The position numbers and the translations under genes were made by a program. DNA of 6,672 bases from Bacillota bacterium (GTDB lineage: Bacteria > Bacillota > GCA-003054495 > Carboxydocellales > JAJZTU01). The stretch covers positions 1-6,672 of the forward strand of contig JAJZTU010000192.1 in NCBI GenBank assembly GCA_021848765.1, given 5' to 3'. Under the pieces are notes generated by a model. The model saw nothing but the letters and a program-made list of their open reading frames with translations. It ran no database searches and was not told where the DNA came from. Within the stretch, counting starts at the first letter, position 1. The number at the start of each line of letters is the position of its first letter. Below, piece by piece: positions 6,522 through 6,672 of the stretch.

Positions 6522-6550
6522 TTTACAGCATCCTCCGGGCATGCTAAAAT
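6522..6550 (+). promoter_or_regulatory. Sigma-A type promoter of the gene starting at 6588
   Basis: The -35 TTTACA (6522-6527, five of six) and -10 TAAAAT (6545-6550, five of six) are 17 bases apart, the optimal spacing. A TG at 6542-6543 gives an extended -10 (TGCTAAAAT). AT-rich sequence lies just upstream. The predicted start is near 6557, giving a leader of about 30 nt before the next gene. This suggests that the unknown gene begins a new transcription unit. Confidence 0.68.
6527..6545. repeat. Dyad within the promoter spacer, possible operator
   Basis: AGCAT (6527-6531) and ATGCT (6541-6545) form five-base inverted arms around nine bases, filling the space between the -35 and -10 boxes. 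A symmetric site here would be well placed for a repressor. The arms are short and no T-run follows, so it is not an intrinsic terminator on either strand. Operator function is inference. Confidence 0.3.
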
Positions 6551-6587
6551 AACATTTGTGAGTAGCTCCGCAGAAAGGAGAACCGGT

Positions 6588-6672
6588 ATGGTCAGCAGTA
6601 TGGCAGACTCCAGGGAAGATGAGTTGAAGAGGTTTATTCAACAAATTTCGGCCATCTGCATGAGTGAGGAAT
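6588..6672 (+). CDS. Unidentified protein, first 28 codons only (runs off the window)
   Basis: The frame opens at ATG 6588 with a strong RBS, AAAGGAG (6574-6580), seven bases upstream, and stays open to the window end. The visible part begins MVSSMADSREDELKRFIQQ and continues ISAICMSEE. It is hydrophilic and probably a charged helix, with one Cys and no signal peptide or membrane segment. I do not recognise a family. It is not RpsO, which is encoded after ribF in many bacteria including B. subtilis. The frame could also be entered at GTG 6558, but that start lacks a good RBS. Having its own promoter suggests it is regulated apart from the infB operon. That it is a real gene rests on the promoter-RBS-ATG arrangement. 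Confidence 0.7.
   Translation, partial: MVSSMADSREDELKRFIQQISAICMSEE

Noticed and set aside
6527..6560. Intrinsic terminator after ribF.
   Set aside because: The AGCAT/ATGCT stem is short and has no following T-run on either strand; it coincides with the promoter spacer instead.
6558..6590. GTG 6558 as an upstream start for the last gene.
   Set aside because: It has no SD at a suitable distance and sits at or next to the predicted transcription start. ATG 6588 has AAAGGAG at seven bases.

Overview
The window is a single-direction (+ strand) stretch of the bacterial nusA–infB translation operon. In order it holds: the last codons of ylxR, ylxQ, infB (IF2), rbfA, nrnA, truB, ribF, and the first 28 codons of an unidentified gene with its own promoter. 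The gene order, the L7Ae-like YlxQ, the NrnA-type DHH phosphoesterase between rbfA and truB, and the strong Shine-Dalgarno (SD) sites with some GTG starts all suggest a Firmicute. A Clostridia / Peptococcaceae-like (Desulfotomaculum-type) organism of medium GC fits best. The lineage is inferred from gene content and protein character; no search was run.

Positions 1-3124: YlxR and YlxQ, small RNA-binding proteins, lead into infB. IF2 has an unusually repetitive linker. After its first N-terminal domain come eight in-frame copies of a 48-bp (16-residue) unit rich in Gln, Arg, Pro and Gly, then a looser Gly/Arg/Pro-rich stretch, then the standard second N-terminal domain, GTPase domain and C-terminal domains.

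Positions 3138-5444: rbfA, nrnA and truB are packed with overlapping stops and starts (8 nt and 4 nt), so they are probably translationally coupled. The end of rbfA carries a second, different tandem repeat (four copies of 12 bp, coding Gly-Glu-Arg-Thr). It runs straight into the ribosome-binding region of nrnA, so the same bases form a protein tail and an array of SD-like sites.

Positions 5445-6672: a 78-nt gap separates truB from ribF, the bifunctional riboflavin kinase / FAD synthetase. ribF starts at a GTG that overlaps an abortive ATG-TGA. After ribF comes an AT-rich 13-bp palindrome, then a good sigma-A type promoter with a small dyad in its spacer, then a strong RBS and the start of an unidentified protein.

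Functionally the operon groups translation initiation (IF2), 30S maturation (RbfA), nanoRNA/pAp turnover (NrnA), tRNA U55 pseudouridylation (TruB) and flavin cofactor synthesis (RibF). The layout is conventional. I see no mobile element, CRISPR array, RNA gene or clearly new multi-gene system. The uncommon features are the two tandem repeats and the regulatory region downstream of ribF.
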